From positions 1 through 5,503 of the forward strand of contig JAKAHL010000150.1 in NCBI GenBank assembly GCA_021815005.1: a stretch of 5,503 bases of DNA, read 5' to 3'. This DNA comes from Chloroflexota bacterium (GTDB taxonomy: Bacteria; Chloroflexota; Limnocylindria; Limnocylindrales; CSP1-4). The notes under the pieces are model-generated. The model was not told the DNA's origin. It ran no database searches and was given only the letters and a program-made list of their open reading frames with translations. Positions within the stretch are counted from its first letter, which is position 1. Each line of letters begins with the position of its first letter. The position numbers and the translations under genes are program-made. This document shows, piece after piece, positions 5,495-5,503 of this stretch.

Positions 5495-5503
5495 GGTGTG
5501 ACG

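Overview
The window is very GC-rich (roughly 70% by eye) and almost fully coding. It comes from a bacterial chromosome and carries part of a histidine biosynthesis locus next to a translation-factor paralogue. The lineage cannot be fixed from this sequence. Base composition, the long-form HisG, the YerC-type TrpR relative and the EF-G2-like GTPase would fit a high-GC actinobacterial or chloroflexotal-type genome, but this is only an inference. I see no mobile element, tRNA, rRNA or CRISPR.

Layout. On the minus strand, reading right to left from about 2458 to the left edge, there is a tight operon: a TrpR-family regulator (2135-2458), hisG (1278-2138), hisC (136-1281) and the start of hisB (1-139, cut by the window edge). 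Every internal junction is a 4-base overlap of the ATGA or GTGA type, so translation is probably coupled along the operon. On the plus strand, hisA (2558-3346) is transcribed divergently from the regulator. The 99-base gap between them holds an AT-richer block with tandem 8-bp repeats and a candidate -10 box. A strong GC-rich hairpin (3352-3380) lies between hisA and a convergent minus-strand gene at 3399-5477. That gene encodes a complete EF-G-like GTPase of the EF-G2 type.

How the genes work together. HisG makes the first committed intermediate, phosphoribosyl-ATP. HisA isomerises ProFAR to PRFAR, HisB dehydrates imidazole glycerol phosphate, and HisC transaminates the product to histidinol phosphate. 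hisD, hisH, hisF, hisI and hisE are not in the window; some may lie beyond the left edge after hisB. The TrpR-family gene is first in the operon and sits beside the shared promoter region. The simplest reading is that it is a local, autoregulating repressor of the divergent his genes, and the tandem repeats in the gap are the best candidate operator. This is an inference from family and context. The EF-G-like gene has no obvious link to histidine synthesis.
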